A DNA stretch of 64,000 nucleotides from Longimicrobium sp. (GCF_035474595.1 NZ_DATIND010000097.1:44529-108528), one strand, 5' to 3'; shown: positions 39,701 to 48,694, counted from the stretch's first letter. Notes: generated from the sequence alone by a model not told the origin. A program made the numbers and translations.

Positions 39701-39891
39701 GCATCGGCCGCGACGCGACGGAGCGGTACGAGACGCTGCGCCGCGAGCTGAACCTCGCGCAGATCCAGGCGCGCGAGATCCTGGGCCCCGAGCCCGCCGG
39801 CTGGAATCCGTCCCCGCAGACGCAGCAGCAGGGCCAGCCCGCGCCGGCGGATGACGATGATGAAGATGAGGATTCCGACGAGTCCATCTGA
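36754..39891 (+). CDS. Large secreted Asp-box (VPS10/sortilin-like) beta-propeller protein
   Basis: A 1045-residue exported protein: signal peptide (AAVLLGIALVPNPTLRAQ), then a double beta-propeller. At least eight Asp-box turns are visible: TTDAGQTW, STDAGRTW, TRDGGRTW, STDGGTTW, SDDAGETW, SVDGGRTW, TTDGGVTW and TSDYGRTW. The first lies at IGPSRGGRVTTVTGVPSQP. After the propellers come about 300 residues with LSTQGRGFWIVDDLTPLHQL, a hallmark of the glycosyl-hydrolase-annotated VPS10 proteins of Bacteroidota and Gemmatimonadota. The C-terminus is acidic (DDDDEDEDSDESI). The enzymatic role is unproven. It overlaps the next gene by about 41 bp. Confidence 0.9.
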   Translation: MRLRPTAAVLLGIALVPNPTLRAQENAAPAGGFAPALFGDLRYRQIGPSRGGRVTTVTGVPSQPYTFYMGSTGGGVWKTTDAGQTWVNVSDPFFGEASMGSVDVALSDPNVVWAGTGSDGIRSNVSTGRGVYRSTDAGRTWTHAGLAATGQIGAVRIHPSDPQTVFVAALGNAFAPNRDRGVYRTRDGGRTWEKVLFVSDSTGAVDLELQPRNPDVVYASMWRGERKPWTIISGAREGGIYRSTDGGTTWRKLGGGLPTGLFGKSNVAVSAADPRRVYALVEASPGGGLYRSDDAGETWRQVSDKRELVSRPFYYTNITADPTNADVVYVGSEGFYKSVDGGRTWTTQRTPHGDNHDLWINPRTPEILIQSNDGGANVSLNGGRTWSTQLNQPTAEIYQVYVDDQFPYRVYGAQQDNATVIVNSLPAQQNGVDDPAQTWRQGPGCETGPIIPHPTRPDTVYGSCKGQFSRMSLRSGQEQQYWVGAQSLYGMPPRELIYRFQRVSPMEVSPHDPRVVYYGSQYLHRTTDGGVTWERISPDLTANDPRYQSKVSGEPITIDVTGEETYSTLYAIRESSLEPGVIWTGANDGPVHVTRDGGRTWADVTPRGLPPGGRVQTVEASPHRRGGAYVAVLRYQLGDFAPYVYRTSDYGRTWTRITDGANGIPAGEPVRVVREDPSRAGLLYAGTEFGMYVSFDDGAHWQPFQLNLPHTPVTDIKVHRQDLVLSTQGRGFWIVDDLTPLHQLADSVARSRAWLFRPREAVRARWSGGFGGPESGVARPDAPQYPPSGAMIDYWLAERPSGDVRLDVLDASGRVLRSFSSDTSRASLPPERAGTMVLAKTPGMHRFVWDLALPGPWDTGRGNGRNGPVVVPGSYAVRMTVGDWTATQPLVLPIDPRIARDGVTQGDLEAQLAHNLRVRDMVTEVNRLVARVAEARRTATGNSLTRLNALEAVLVTPPVRYSRPGLQAQIQYLYGLTTNADQRIGRDATERYETLRRELNLAQIQAREILGPEPAGWNPSPQTQQQGQPAPADDDDEDEDSDESI

Positions 39892-40366
39892 CGTCGCCGT
39901 GACCATCCGCCGCGCGTCCACGAAAGATGCGGACGCGCTGGCGGCGCTGCGCTGGGAGTTCCGCGCCGCCATCACCGCGCCGAACGAGGACCGCGACGCG
40001 TTCGTCCCCCGCTGCGCGGAGTGGATGCGCGCAAGATTGGGAGATGGAGATTCGTGGCGCGCGTGGGTCGCGGAGGTCGACGGCGAGATCGTCGGGACGG
40101 TGTGGCTGCAGATGCTGGAGAAGATGCCGAACCCGGTCGATGAGCCGGAGGTGCACGGCTACATCACCAACCTGTACGTCCGCGAATCCGCCCGAGGCGG
40201 CGTCGGCGTGCGTCTCCTGGCGGCGGCGCTGGACGAGTGCGCCGCCGCGGGCGTGCACCAGGCCTTCCTCTGGCCGACGCAGCGCAGCCGCACCCTGTAC
40301 CACCGCGCGGGATTCGAGGGCGATGGAGATGTGATGGTATGGGCGCGGGGTACGCCCGGCGAATGA
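39851..40366 (+). CDS. GNAT-family N-acetyltransferase
   Basis: Up to 171 residues. The GNAT fold starts at VAVTIRRASTKDADALAAL. The acetyl-CoA loop is ESARGGVGVRLLAAALDEC, with VHGYITNLYVRE before it and TLYHRAGFEG after. Substrate unknown. ATG 39851 overlaps the preceding gene by 41 bp; ATG 39866 and GTG 39899 are also possible. Its stop codon TGA lies inside hairpin 2 of a two-hairpin element, so the last residues (GTPGE) come partly from repeat DNA. Confidence 0.82.
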   Translation: MTMMKMRIPTSPSDVAVTIRRASTKDADALAALRWEFRAAITAPNEDRDAFVPRCAEWMRARLGDGDSWRAWVAEVDGEIVGTVWLQMLEKMPNPVDEPEVHGYITNLYVRESARGGVGVRLLAAALDECAAAGVHQAFLWPTQRSRTLYHRAGFEGDGDVMVWARGTPGE

Positions 40367-40406
40367 ATTCGCGGCAACAAAAGCACAAAGTCCGCCTTCG
40401 CGGACT
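40357..40406 (-). repeat. Two-hairpin GTTGTTGC element, copy 9 (inverted)
   Basis: Minus-strand copy: hairpin 1 AGTCCGC/GCGGACT (40389-40406), core TTTGTTGC (complement of 40374-40381), hairpin 2 GCGAAT/ATTCGC (40359-40372). It contains the stop codon of the GNAT gene and faces copy 10. Confidence 0.8.
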
Positions 40407-40494
40407 CGCCCCTCACCATCCTGCCGCTCCGGCGGCTCCTTCGCTCGTCCGAGGCCGCGAGAACCCGCGGCTCCCGCCGGTGTGGTGAGGGAGC

Positions 40495-40545
40495 AGTCCG
40501 CGAAGGCGGACTTCGGGCCGTTGTTGCCGCGAATTCATTCGCCGG
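40495..40545 (+). repeat. Two-hairpin GTTGTTGC element, copy 10
   Basis: Hairpin 1 AGTCCGC/GCGGACT (40495-40512), core GTTGTTGC (40520-40527), hairpin 2 GCGAAT/ATTCGC (40529-40542). Forms an inverted pair with copy 9, 88 bp apart, the same layout and distance as the pair at 5990/6131. Confidence 0.8.
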
Positions 40546-40574
40546 GTGGGCGGCCTCGGCGTAAAACCCTTCTT

Positions 40575-42461
40575 TCAGGCCTCCACCGGATGCGGCATTG
40601 CCCTGGGCCGCGTCATCGCCTCGGGCGTCAGGATCTCCGCCAGCCGCTCTTCCGAGAGCCAGCCCTTTTCGCGGACCAGCTCGAAGACACCGCGATTGGT
40701 GGCGAGTGCCTCCTTGGCCAGCGCGGCGCTGCGCTCGTAGCCGATGTAGGGCACCAGCGCGGTGACCAGGCCGATGGAATCGCACACCATGCGGTACAGC
40801 CGCTCGCGGTTGGCGGTGATGCCCACCACGCACCGCTCGCGCAGGACGACGGAGCCACGCACCAGCATGTCCACCGACTGGAAGAGGTTGAAGCCGATCA
40901 CCGGCTCGAACACGTTCAGCTGCAGCTGCCCCGCCTCGGCGGCCATGGTGATGGTCAGGTCGTTCCCCACCACCTGGAAGCACACCATATTCACCACCTC
41001 GGGGATCACGGGGTTCACCTTCCCCGGCATGATCGACGAGCCCGGCTGCATGGGCGGCAGGTTGATCTCCCCCAGCCCCGTGCGCGGCCCGGACGACAGC
41101 AGGCGCAGGTCGTTGCAGATCTTGCTCAGCTTCACCGCCACGCGCTTCAGCACGCCGGAAAGCTGCACGAACGCGCCGGTGTCGCTGGTGGCCTCGATCA
41201 GGTCGGGCGCGGTGGAAAGCTGCAGCCCCGTCACCTCGCACAGCTTCTCGCAGACGGTGGCGGCGTAGCGCGGTTCGGTGTTGATCCCCGTGCCGATGGC
41301 CGTGGCGCCCATGTTGATCTCGCGGATCAGCGCCGCCGCCTCGCGCAGCCGGTCGATGTCCTCGCCGATCGTGACCGCGAAGGCGTTGAACTCCTGCCCC
41401 AGCGTCATCGGCACCGCGTCCTGCAGCTGCGTGCGCCCCATCTTCAGCACGTCGGCGAACTCGGCGCCCTTGGCCCGGAACGCGTCGCGCAGCTCGCCCA
41501 GCGCGGCGGTCAGGTCCTCGATCGCCCAGTTCGCCGCGATCTTCATGGCCGTGGGATAGACGTCGTTGGTCGACTGGCTGAGGTTCACGTGGTCGTTGGG
41601 GTGCACCCAGCGGTAGTCGCCCTTCTCGTGCCCCAGCAGCTCCAGCGCGCGGTTCGCGATCACCTCGTTCGCGTTCATGTTGGTCGACGTCCCCGCCCCG
41701 CCCTGGATCACGTCCACCACGAAGTGCTCGTGCAGCTTCCCCTCGCGCAGCTCGCGGCAGGCGCGGACGATCGCGTCGGCCACCTCGTCCGGCAGCAGCC
41801 CCAGCTCGCGGTTGGCCAGCGCCGCCGCCTCCTTCACCGCCGCCAGCGCGTTCACCAGGTGCGGGTACTGGGAGATGGGGATGCCGGTGATGGGGAAGTT
41901 CTCGATCGCGCGCAAAGTCTGCACGCCGTAATAGAGATCGACCGATAGCGCGCGTTCCCCGAGGAGATCGTGCTCGGTGCGCAGCTCGCCGGAGAGGTAG
42001 CCCAGCCCGCGCCCGGTGAGCCGCGCGTTGGCGTAGCGCAGCCGCGACGAGATGAGCTGCGCCGCCGCCATCGCCAGCTTGCCGAAGAGCCGCGGGTTCT
42101 CCTCGGCGATCCCGCGCAGCCGGTCGCGCGGCAGCTCCAGCACCTCGGCGTCGTCCTGCACCACCCCGCTGGTGGAGTGGGGATAGTCGTCCAGCAGGCT
42201 TCCCTCGCCGTAGCTTTCCCCCTCCGCCAGCACGTGCAGCACCTGCGGCAGCCCCTGCAGCCCCTTCACGATGTCGATGCGCCCCTTCAGCACCACGCCG
42301 AACGAGCGCCGCGGCTGGCTCTCGCGAAAGACGTGGCTCCCGCGCGCATACGTCCGCCGCTCGGCGATCGACGCCAGGAAGCGCAGTTCGTCGTCGTCCA
42401 GCGCCGCCAGGATCGGCAGCGCGCGCAGCATGTCGAACACCGTGGTCGCTTCGGCCGTCAT
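40575..42461 (-). CDS. Aspartate ammonia-lyase with an N-terminal cyclic-nucleotide-binding domain
   Basis: A 628-residue fusion. Residues about 1-145 are a Crp-type cNMP-binding domain (SIAERRTYARGSHVFRESQ, then GESYGEGSLLDDYPHSTSGV), and from about 160 the protein is a full aspartase/fumarase: RTEHDLLGERALS, GGAGTSTNMNANEVIANRA, VHPNDHVNLSQSTNDVYPTA and the superfamily signature GSSIMPGKVNP. Aspartase converts aspartate to fumarate and ammonia. The phosphate-binding-cassette core GEGSLLDD lacks the usual arginine of true cAMP sites, so the domain may sense another ligand or only the fold is kept. Fusion would allow allosteric control. ATG 42461. Confidence 0.9.
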   Translation of the reverse strand: MTAEATTVFDMLRALPILAALDDDELRFLASIAERRTYARGSHVFRESQPRRSFGVVLKGRIDIVKGLQGLPQVLHVLAEGESYGEGSLLDDYPHSTSGVVQDDAEVLELPRDRLRGIAEENPRLFGKLAMAAAQLISSRLRYANARLTGRGLGYLSGELRTEHDLLGERALSVDLYYGVQTLRAIENFPITGIPISQYPHLVNALAAVKEAAALANRELGLLPDEVADAIVRACRELREGKLHEHFVVDVIQGGAGTSTNMNANEVIANRALELLGHEKGDYRWVHPNDHVNLSQSTNDVYPTAMKIAANWAIEDLTAALGELRDAFRAKGAEFADVLKMGRTQLQDAVPMTLGQEFNAFAVTIGEDIDRLREAAALIREINMGATAIGTGINTEPRYAATVCEKLCEVTGLQLSTAPDLIEATSDTGAFVQLSGVLKRVAVKLSKICNDLRLLSSGPRTGLGEINLPPMQPGSSIMPGKVNPVIPEVVNMVCFQVVGNDLTITMAAEAGQLQLNVFEPVIGFNLFQSVDMLVRGSVVLRERCVVGITANRERLYRMVCDSIGLVTALVPYIGYERSAALAKEALATNRGVFELVREKGWLSEERLAEILTPEAMTRPRAMPHPVEA

Positions 42462-42486
42462 CGCCCGTCCCCATCCTCAGGAAAGT

Positions 42487-42550
42487 CACACGGACCGCGG
42501 AGCCAACGGACGGTTCCGAAGTCCTCCGCTGACTCCGCCGGCTCCGTGTG
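42487..42550. repeat. CACACGGA/TCCGTGTG inverted repeat
   Basis: Arms CACACGGACCGCGGAGCC and GGCTCCGTGTG with several TCCGC blocks between. It overlaps the promoter region of the aspartase fusion. Member of the same family as 34821-34893. Confidence 0.6.
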
Positions 42551-42703
42551 GCCCATCACGATCCCCCATCCGCCGCCGGGGGATCGAAAGCGCGCAACGT
42601 AGCGGGCGGGGGGAGATGCGACAAGCGCGTGTCTGGAACGGAGATTGCCGCCCCGGACCGCCCCTGCTGGCTGAAAAGCTGGACCCGAACGAAGGAGGAG
42701 CGG

Positions 42704-43369
42704 ATGGGACTCTTCGACCGGCACGACTACGGACGTGACTACGGCCGCGAGCACGGCAACGGGCGTGGATTGGGCGACCGGATGCGCGGCGCCTGGCAGC
42801 GCTTCGAGAGCCGCATGGGCGGCGGGATGCACGGCCGCGGCTACGACCGCGGGATGATGCAGGGCGGCGGCTGGAACCACGGCGGCGAGGGCCGCGGCTA
42901 CGACGCGTCCGACTTCGCCTATCGCGGGCTGGACGGTGCGTGGAGCACCGCCCGCAACCGCGGCGCACACGACGCGCAGTGGGACTGGCGCGCGGCCGGC
43001 GGCGCGCGCTACGACCAGGACATCGCCCGCCACGGTGGCTACGACCGCGGCTTCCGCGCCCAGCCGGGAATGCAGCGCGGCGGCTACGACCGCGACGTGC
43101 ACGGCGGCCGCGACCGCATGCGCACCGACGCCGGCGACCCCTTCGGTGACCGCCAGAGCCGCACACCCTTCAGGGTGATGCGCGGCGGCTTCGAGGCCGG
43201 GCAGACGGACCGCGGCGGATGGCACGACGGCCACCAGGCCAGCCAGCCGAACCGCGGCGACCCGTACGGCGTCCGCGACCGCGGCTGGAACCGCGGCATC
43301 GGCGACGAGCCCACCTACCGCCCCGAGGACTTCCGCGGCTGGGACCACGGCCGCGGCCGCCGCGGCTAG
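42704..43369 (+). CDS. Gly/Arg/Asp-rich low-complexity protein
   Basis: A 221-residue protein made of loose repeats of the type GYDRG, RGYDRG and GGYDRD with many Gly, Arg, Asp, His and Trp. No signal peptide, fold or motif is evident. Such sequences can be disordered, RNA-binding or phase-separating; that is inference from composition. ATG 42704 has a strong GAAGGAGGAG site. Divergent from the aspartase fusion. Confidence 0.7.
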   Translation: MGLFDRHDYGRDYGREHGNGRGLGDRMRGAWQRFESRMGGGMHGRGYDRGMMQGGGWNHGGEGRGYDASDFAYRGLDGAWSTARNRGAHDAQWDWRAAGGARYDQDIARHGGYDRGFRAQPGMQRGGYDRDVHGGRDRMRTDAGDPFGDRQSRTPFRVMRGGFEAGQTDRGGWHDGHQASQPNRGDPYGVRDRGWNRGIGDEPTYRPEDFRGWDHGRGRRG

Positions 43370-43429
43370 GCGCGCAGCCGCCGGCTAGAGATCGGAGCAG
43401 GGCGTCCATCGCGGGCGCCCTGCTTTCTC

Positions 43430-43459
43430 TTGTCCAGAAATTCCAGAAATTCCAATAAT
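43430..43459 (+). promoter_or_regulatory. Promoter with direct repeats before the RelE/XRE pair
   Basis: TTGTCC (43430-43435) and AATAAT (43454-43459), 18 bp apart. The spacer contains three AATTCC direct repeats, and GTCCAGA is matched by TCTGGAC 40 bp later, giving a possible autoregulatory site. Confidence 0.45.
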
Positions 43460-43556
43460 TCCAGCTTTAGCACACTCTGGACAATCTCGAAATGGTTCGC
43501 TAAGTTCGTCCCTCCGCTGATCCATCCTTGCTCATTATCTCAGAACTCGTATAGTT

Positions 43557-43955
43557 ATGGAGACAGAGAGGCCTCTCATCTGGATTGCGAGCTCGAGGAA
43601 GAGCTACAGAACATTCCCGCGAGAGGCACTCCAGGAGTTCGGACACGCACTCCACCAGGTCCAGCTTGGCGTGCGGAGTCTTCCGGGCGCCAAGCCGCTT
43701 TCTTCGGGTGTGCTGAAGGGCCTGCGAATTTTCGAGCTGACAGGTGACTTCGACGGCGACACGTACCGGGTCGTCTACACGACGAAGCTGGAAGGAGCGA
43801 TCTACGTGCTCCACGCGTTCAAGAAGAAGTCGGTCAGGGGGATCGCGACCCCGCAGCACGAGATCGAGTTGATCCGGATGCGGTTCGAGACCGCCGTGAG
43901 AGTGCACCAGCGGGAGTTCGGCCAAGGCACCGGGAATCAGGGGAGGACACGATGA
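43557..43955 (+). CDS. RelE/HigB-type toxin (phage-derived Gp49-like)
   Basis: A 132-residue toxin of the phage-derived Gp49-like/HigB group, mRNA-cleaving at the ribosome. Diagnostic: LIWIASSRKSYRTFPREALQ, then KPLSSGVLKGLRIFELTGDF and YRVVYTTKLEGAIYVLHAFKKKS. ATG 43557 is close behind a TATAGT box, so the leader may be very short. The 4-bp overlap ATGA with the next gene is typical of coupled toxin-antitoxin genes. The pair sits in a stretch of lower GC than its neighbours. Confidence 0.88.
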   Translation: METERPLIWIASSRKSYRTFPREALQEFGHALHQVQLGVRSLPGAKPLSSGVLKGLRIFELTGDFDGDTYRVVYTTKLEGAIYVLHAFKKKSVRGIATPQHEIELIRMRFETAVRVHQREFGQGTGNQGRTR

Positions 43956-44275
43956 GCGACGAGCCGGAGTTCGAGTACAGCAGCGGGAACGTATTCGCCG
44001 ATGGAGGACTTCCGGACGCGGAGGAGGCGCTCGCCCGCTCACGGCTGCTGTATACGATCACGAAAACCATTCGCGAGCGTGGGCTCACCCAGGCGAAAGC
44101 TGCAAAGCTCCTGGGCACCACCCAGCCGACGGTCTCGGACATGATGCGCGGCAAGCTCCACCTGTTCTCGCTCGAGCGGCTGATCGCGTTCCTCAAGGCG
44201 CTCGGGCACGACGTGGAGATCGTAGTGAAGCCGGCGAGACGCGATCCCGACGAGCCGGTCCGCGCGACGGGCTGA
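43952..44275 (+). CDS. XRE-family antitoxin (HigA-like)
   Basis: A 107-residue helix-turn-helix protein. The HTH is LTQAKAAKLLGTTQPTVSDM, followed by MRGKLHLFSLERLIAFLKAL, the pattern of antitoxins paired with Gp49-like toxins. It should bind the toxin and repress the operon at the direct repeats near 43430-43460. The order toxin then antitoxin is normal for HigBA. Followed by a bidirectional terminator. Confidence 0.9.
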   Translation: MSDEPEFEYSSGNVFADGGLPDAEEALARSRLLYTITKTIRERGLTQAKAAKLLGTTQPTVSDMMRGKLHLFSLERLIAFLKALGHDVEIVVKPARRDPDEPVRATG

Positions 44276-44311
44276 CCGGCGCGCAGCAGAGATAGTCGTT
44301 GTGACGAAAAA

Positions 44312-44344
44312 GGGCGGAGTGTTCCGATGCGGAACACCCCGCCC
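44312..44344. terminator. Bidirectional terminator of the toxin-antitoxin pair and prfC
   Basis: GGGCGGAGTGTTCC pairs with GGAACACCCCGCCC around GATGC. The plus side continues TCACTTTGCTTTC; the minus side has TTTTT directly after the stem, so it also stops prfC. Confidence 0.75.
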
Positions 44345-44477
44345 TCACTTTGCTTTCTCCGCCGATCGGCCTAAGCCGTTGCGGGGCAGCGACTAGCGTT
44401 CGACATCCGCTCCCGGAGCGGCGATTGCCCTTCCATGGGGTGTGATCAATCCCCTGCGTTACGCCGCCCCGCCCGCC

Positions 44478-46079
<1,602 letters not shown>

Positions 46080-46252
46080 TCAAACGGATCGGCCGCCGCG
46101 GCCGCGCGCGCTGCGCGGGTGCGGAGGCCGGGTCGTGCCCTGAATCTAACACTTTCCACGCCGCCACTCAACGTCTCCGGCCGCCCACGCCGGCCCCGTC
46201 CGCGCCGGGCACAACGCCCGGCGCGCCACCCGTCACACCCCGAGAGGCTTCC

Positions 46253-46645
46253 ATGATCCGCAGCATCCGTATTTCCCTGGCCGCGCTCGCCGTCGCCGGA
46301 ACCCTGGTCTCCGGCGGCTGCAGCAGCGGCGGCGGCTCGGGCGGTGGCGGCGGCGGCGTCACCAACCCGCCCGGCGTCATCGAGATCCACGCCACCGCCG
46401 GCAACCGCTTCACCCCCAGCACGCTGACCGTGACCAGGGGGACGACGGTGCGGTGGGTGGCCGACGCCAGCTCCGGCCACACCGTCACCCCCGACAACGC
46501 GGCGCAGCCCGGCGTGTTCAGCAGCGCCAGCATCGGCTCGGCGGGCGACACCTTCGAGTTCACCTTCAACACCGCGGGCGATTTCAGCTACCACTGCATC
46601 CCCCACCAGTCGCTGGGGATGACGGGCGTGGTGCACGTGCAGTGA
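46253..46645 (+). CDS. Plastocyanin-like cupredoxin lipoprotein
   Basis: A 130-residue type-1 copper protein. Lipobox SGGC (Cys23) and a glycine linker of 12 residues anchor it, followed by IEIHATAGNRFTPSTLTV. Copper ligands fit the plastocyanin pattern: His76 in SSGHTVTP, Cys115 in FSYHCIPH, His118 and Met123 in LGMTG. Probably an electron carrier or copper store in the cell envelope. ATG 46253. Monocistronic. Confidence 0.9.
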   Translation: MIRSIRISLAALAVAGTLVSGGCSSGGGSGGGGGGVTNPPGVIEIHATAGNRFTPSTLTVTRGTTVRWVADASSGHTVTPDNAAQPGVFSSASIGSAGDTFEFTFNTAGDFSYHCIPHQSLGMTGVVHVQ

Positions 46646-46729
46646 GCCGTCGGGGGAGATGACGGGGGCTGGTGATCGGGGGTGATCGGTGATCCCGGAA
46701 ACGCACCGGCTCGACTCTGGCTCGGCGCC

Positions 46730-46779
46730 CGGCGAATGAATTCGCGGCAACAACTGCCCGAAGTCCGCCTTCGCGGACT
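46730..46779 (-). repeat. Two-hairpin GTTGTTGC element, copy 11 (inverted)
   Basis: Minus-strand copy: hairpin 1 AGTCCGC/GCGGACT (46762-46779), core GTTGTTGC (complement of 46747-46754), hairpin 2 GCGAAT/ATTCGC (46732-46745). Confidence 0.8.
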
Positions 46780-46882
46780 GCTGTCCGGCATCTGCCCGTC
46801 AGGGATGCCGGGTGGCGTCCCGAGGGCCGGCAAAACGAGATCCCCCCGCGCCTCGCCCGGCGCGGGGGAATCTTCATCTTAT

Positions 46883-46905
46883 CGTACTCTCGTACTTTCG
46901 TACTT
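46883..46905 (-). repeat. 8-bp tandem array T6 (TACGRRAG, inverted)
   Basis: CGTACTCT, CGTACTTT and a partial CGTACTT, that is about three TACG units on the minus strand, 3 bp beyond the stop of the serine hydrolase gene. Confidence 0.7.
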
Positions 46906-46908
46906 GGC

Positions 46909-48141
46909 TCAGTTCCCCCCGCCCGAGGCCACCATCCCCCCGAACTGCGCGGCGGCGACCACGTGGTCGGCAACCGCGCGGCGGAGCGCCTGCATGCGGT
47001 TGTTTCCCTCGGTGTCGTAGGTGCGGTTGGCCAGCAGCACCACCCACGTCCCCAGGTCGGGATCGATCCAGATGGAGGTGCCCGTGTAGCCGGTGTGGCC
47101 GAACGAGCGGTCGGAGACGCGGTTGCCGAACATGTTCGTCCCCAGGCGCCCCGGCGTGTCCCACCCCAGCGCGCGGGTGCCGGTGCCCGGCTGGCGCTGC
47201 GTGAACATGCGGATGGTGGCGCGCTGCAGCACGCGCACGCCGTCCAGCTCGCCGCCGTTGGCCATCATGGCCGCGAAGCGCGCCAGGTCGTGCGCGGTGG
47301 AGAACAGCCCCGCGTTCCCCGCGATCCCGCCCAGGCGGCGGGCGATGGGGTCGTGCACGTGCCCGCGGAAGCCGATGCCCATCTCGCGCGAGGTGGGGGC
47401 GCAGCGGCCGCACCCCTCGCCCGGCCAGTACGTGGTGGAGCGCATGCGCAGGGGGCCGAACACGCGCCGGTCCAGGAAGTGGTACAGCGGCTCGCCCGCG
47501 GCCCGCTCGGCGGCGGCGAAGAGGATCACGAAGCCCAGGTCCGAGTACTCCACCCGCATCCCCGGGCTGGAGCGCAGCGGGGTGCCGAGGACGTAGCGCA
47601 GCCCCTGCTCCGGCGTCATCCCGCCGGGCACGTCGATCCCGTCGGGGAGCCCGGAGGTGTGCGTGAGCAGGTGGCGGATGGTCACCCGCTCGCGGCCGCC
47701 GCCGGTGAACTCGGGAAGATAGGCGGCCACGGGCTCGTCCAGCCGCATCTTCCCGTCCTCCACCAGCAGCATCACCGCCGTCGTGGTGCCCACGACCTTG
47801 GTGAGCGAGGCCAGGTCGTAGACGCTGCGGTCGGGGTCCACCTCGTCGCCCAGCCCGCCGCGGCCCAGCGTGCCGAAGCCGTCTTCCAGCACCACCTTGC
47901 TGTTGCGGCCGATGGCCAGCGCCGCGCCCGGGAAGGCGCCGCGCTGCATGTCGTTCCACACCTCTTCCTCGGCGTGGCTCAGCGCCGTGGCGCTCATCCC
48001 CACCTCGTTGGCGGGCGTCAGCGCGTGCGACGCGCTGCGGCTGGCCAGGTCCCCCGGGACGGGCGAGCGCGCGGAGTCGGTTCCCGGAAGGGCGTGCAGG
48101 GACGCCGCCACCAGGATCATGGAGGAGATGGACATGGGCAC
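46909..48141 (-). CDS. Beta-lactamase-fold serine hydrolase
   Basis: A 410-residue class-C-type serine hydrolase (beta-lactamase/esterase/DD-peptidase group). Catalytic SxxK is ASLTKVV (Ser112, Lys115), the second-motif Tyr is in RVEYSDLGF, and the third motif is GHTGYTGTS. TIRHLLTHTSGLPDG is a typical family block. The signal peptide is short. It lacks features that would fix a beta-lactamase activity, so a general esterase or peptidase is as likely. It has a TTGACA-N18-TACACT promoter (48182-48211). Array T6 follows its stop. Confidence 0.9.
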   Translation of the reverse strand: MPMSISSMILVAASLHALPGTDSARSPVPGDLASRSASHALTPANEVGMSATALSHAEEEVWNDMQRGAFPGAALAIGRNSKVVLEDGFGTLGRGGLGDEVDPDRSVYDLASLTKVVGTTTAVMLLVEDGKMRLDEPVAAYLPEFTGGGRERVTIRHLLTHTSGLPDGIDVPGGMTPEQGLRYVLGTPLRSSPGMRVEYSDLGFVILFAAAERAAGEPLYHFLDRRVFGPLRMRSTTYWPGEGCGRCAPTSREMGIGFRGHVHDPIARRLGGIAGNAGLFSTAHDLARFAAMMANGGELDGVRVLQRATIRMFTQRQPGTGTRALGWDTPGRLGTNMFGNRVSDRSFGHTGYTGTSIWIDPDLGTWVVLLANRTYDTEGNNRMQALRRAVADHVVAAAQFGGMVASGGGN

Positions 48142-48181
48142 ACTGCGTGTACTGGATTGGATTACGGCGTGGGGGAATTCC

Positions 48182-48211
48182 AGTGTAGCATCATGGAGCG
48201 ATCCCTGTCAA
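48182..48211 (-). promoter_or_regulatory. Promoter of the serine hydrolase
   Basis: On the minus strand TTGACA (48206-48211) and TACACT (48182-48187) are 18 bp apart, about 40 bp before the ATG. Confidence 0.6.
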
Positions 48212-48501
48212 CAACCTCGACTTACGAGAACCATGACCGTCCCATGAAGAGGACGAGGTTGCAGGCGTGGCGCGGATGTTAACGCCCCGCCCTTCTGCAT
48301 TATGCACGCCGGATCAATGTCGTTGTATTGCATCGAGATAAGTGCTTTCCGACGGATCTGCCGGAGGGATTTTCCCGCACTTTGCGAATGTAGCAGAAGC
48401 AGTTTGGGGGATGGTGGTGTTCCGGAGATCCGTGCCGCCCGCCGACTCGCGGGCCCTCTCCCTGGCTCGCCCGGCGCGACTCCCGTCGCACCGCCGGGCC
48501 G

Positions 48502-48539
48502 CCCGTCCCTCCCCCAGGCAGTTTTGGGGGAGGGACGGG
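48502..48539. terminator. 15-bp palindrome, possible terminator of unknown owner
   Basis: CCCGTCCCTCCCCCA pairs with its complement around an 8-nt loop. Neither side has a T-run. May be another small repeat. Confidence 0.4.
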
Positions 48540-48616
48540 GCATCCGCGCGGCCTGCACGGTTCGGCTCACCCGGCGGACGCCAGTGTGCCGGTTCTCGCG
48601 AGGATGCCGGGGTGGG

Positions 48617-48678
48617 AGTCCGCGAAGGCGGCGCGAAGGCGGACTTCGGGCTGTTGTTGCCGCGAATTCATTCGCCTT
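48617..48678 (+). repeat. Two-hairpin GTTGTTGC element, copy 12, with an internal duplication
   Basis: Hairpin 1 AGTCCGC/GCGGACT is present, but its loop holds a duplicated GCGAAGGCG segment (48617-48645). The core (48653-48660) and hairpin 2 GCGAAT/ATTCGC (48662-48675) are unchanged. The duplication keeps the outer stem intact. Confidence 0.75.
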
Positions 48679-48694
48679 CCCGGCCGAGGCTCGC

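Larger units (their letters stand above)
48142..48694. other. Gap with promoter, palindrome and repeat copy 12
   Basis: A 553-bp gap. It holds the promoter of the serine hydrolase, a 15-bp palindrome at 48502-48539 and the two-hairpin element at 48617-48678. Several frames of over 100 codons cross it but none has a ribosome site or protein-like composition. Confidence 0.5.

Noticed and set aside
36588..39975. Two further 1088-1089-codon frames overlapping the Asp-box protein, one on each strand.
   Set aside because: Only the frame starting at 36754 has a signal peptide and Asp-box repeats; the others are Arg/Ala-rich shadows.
46909..48141. Calling the serine hydrolase a beta-lactamase resistance gene.
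   Set aside because: The motifs only define the fold; esterases and DD-peptidases share them, and nothing in the context points to resistance.
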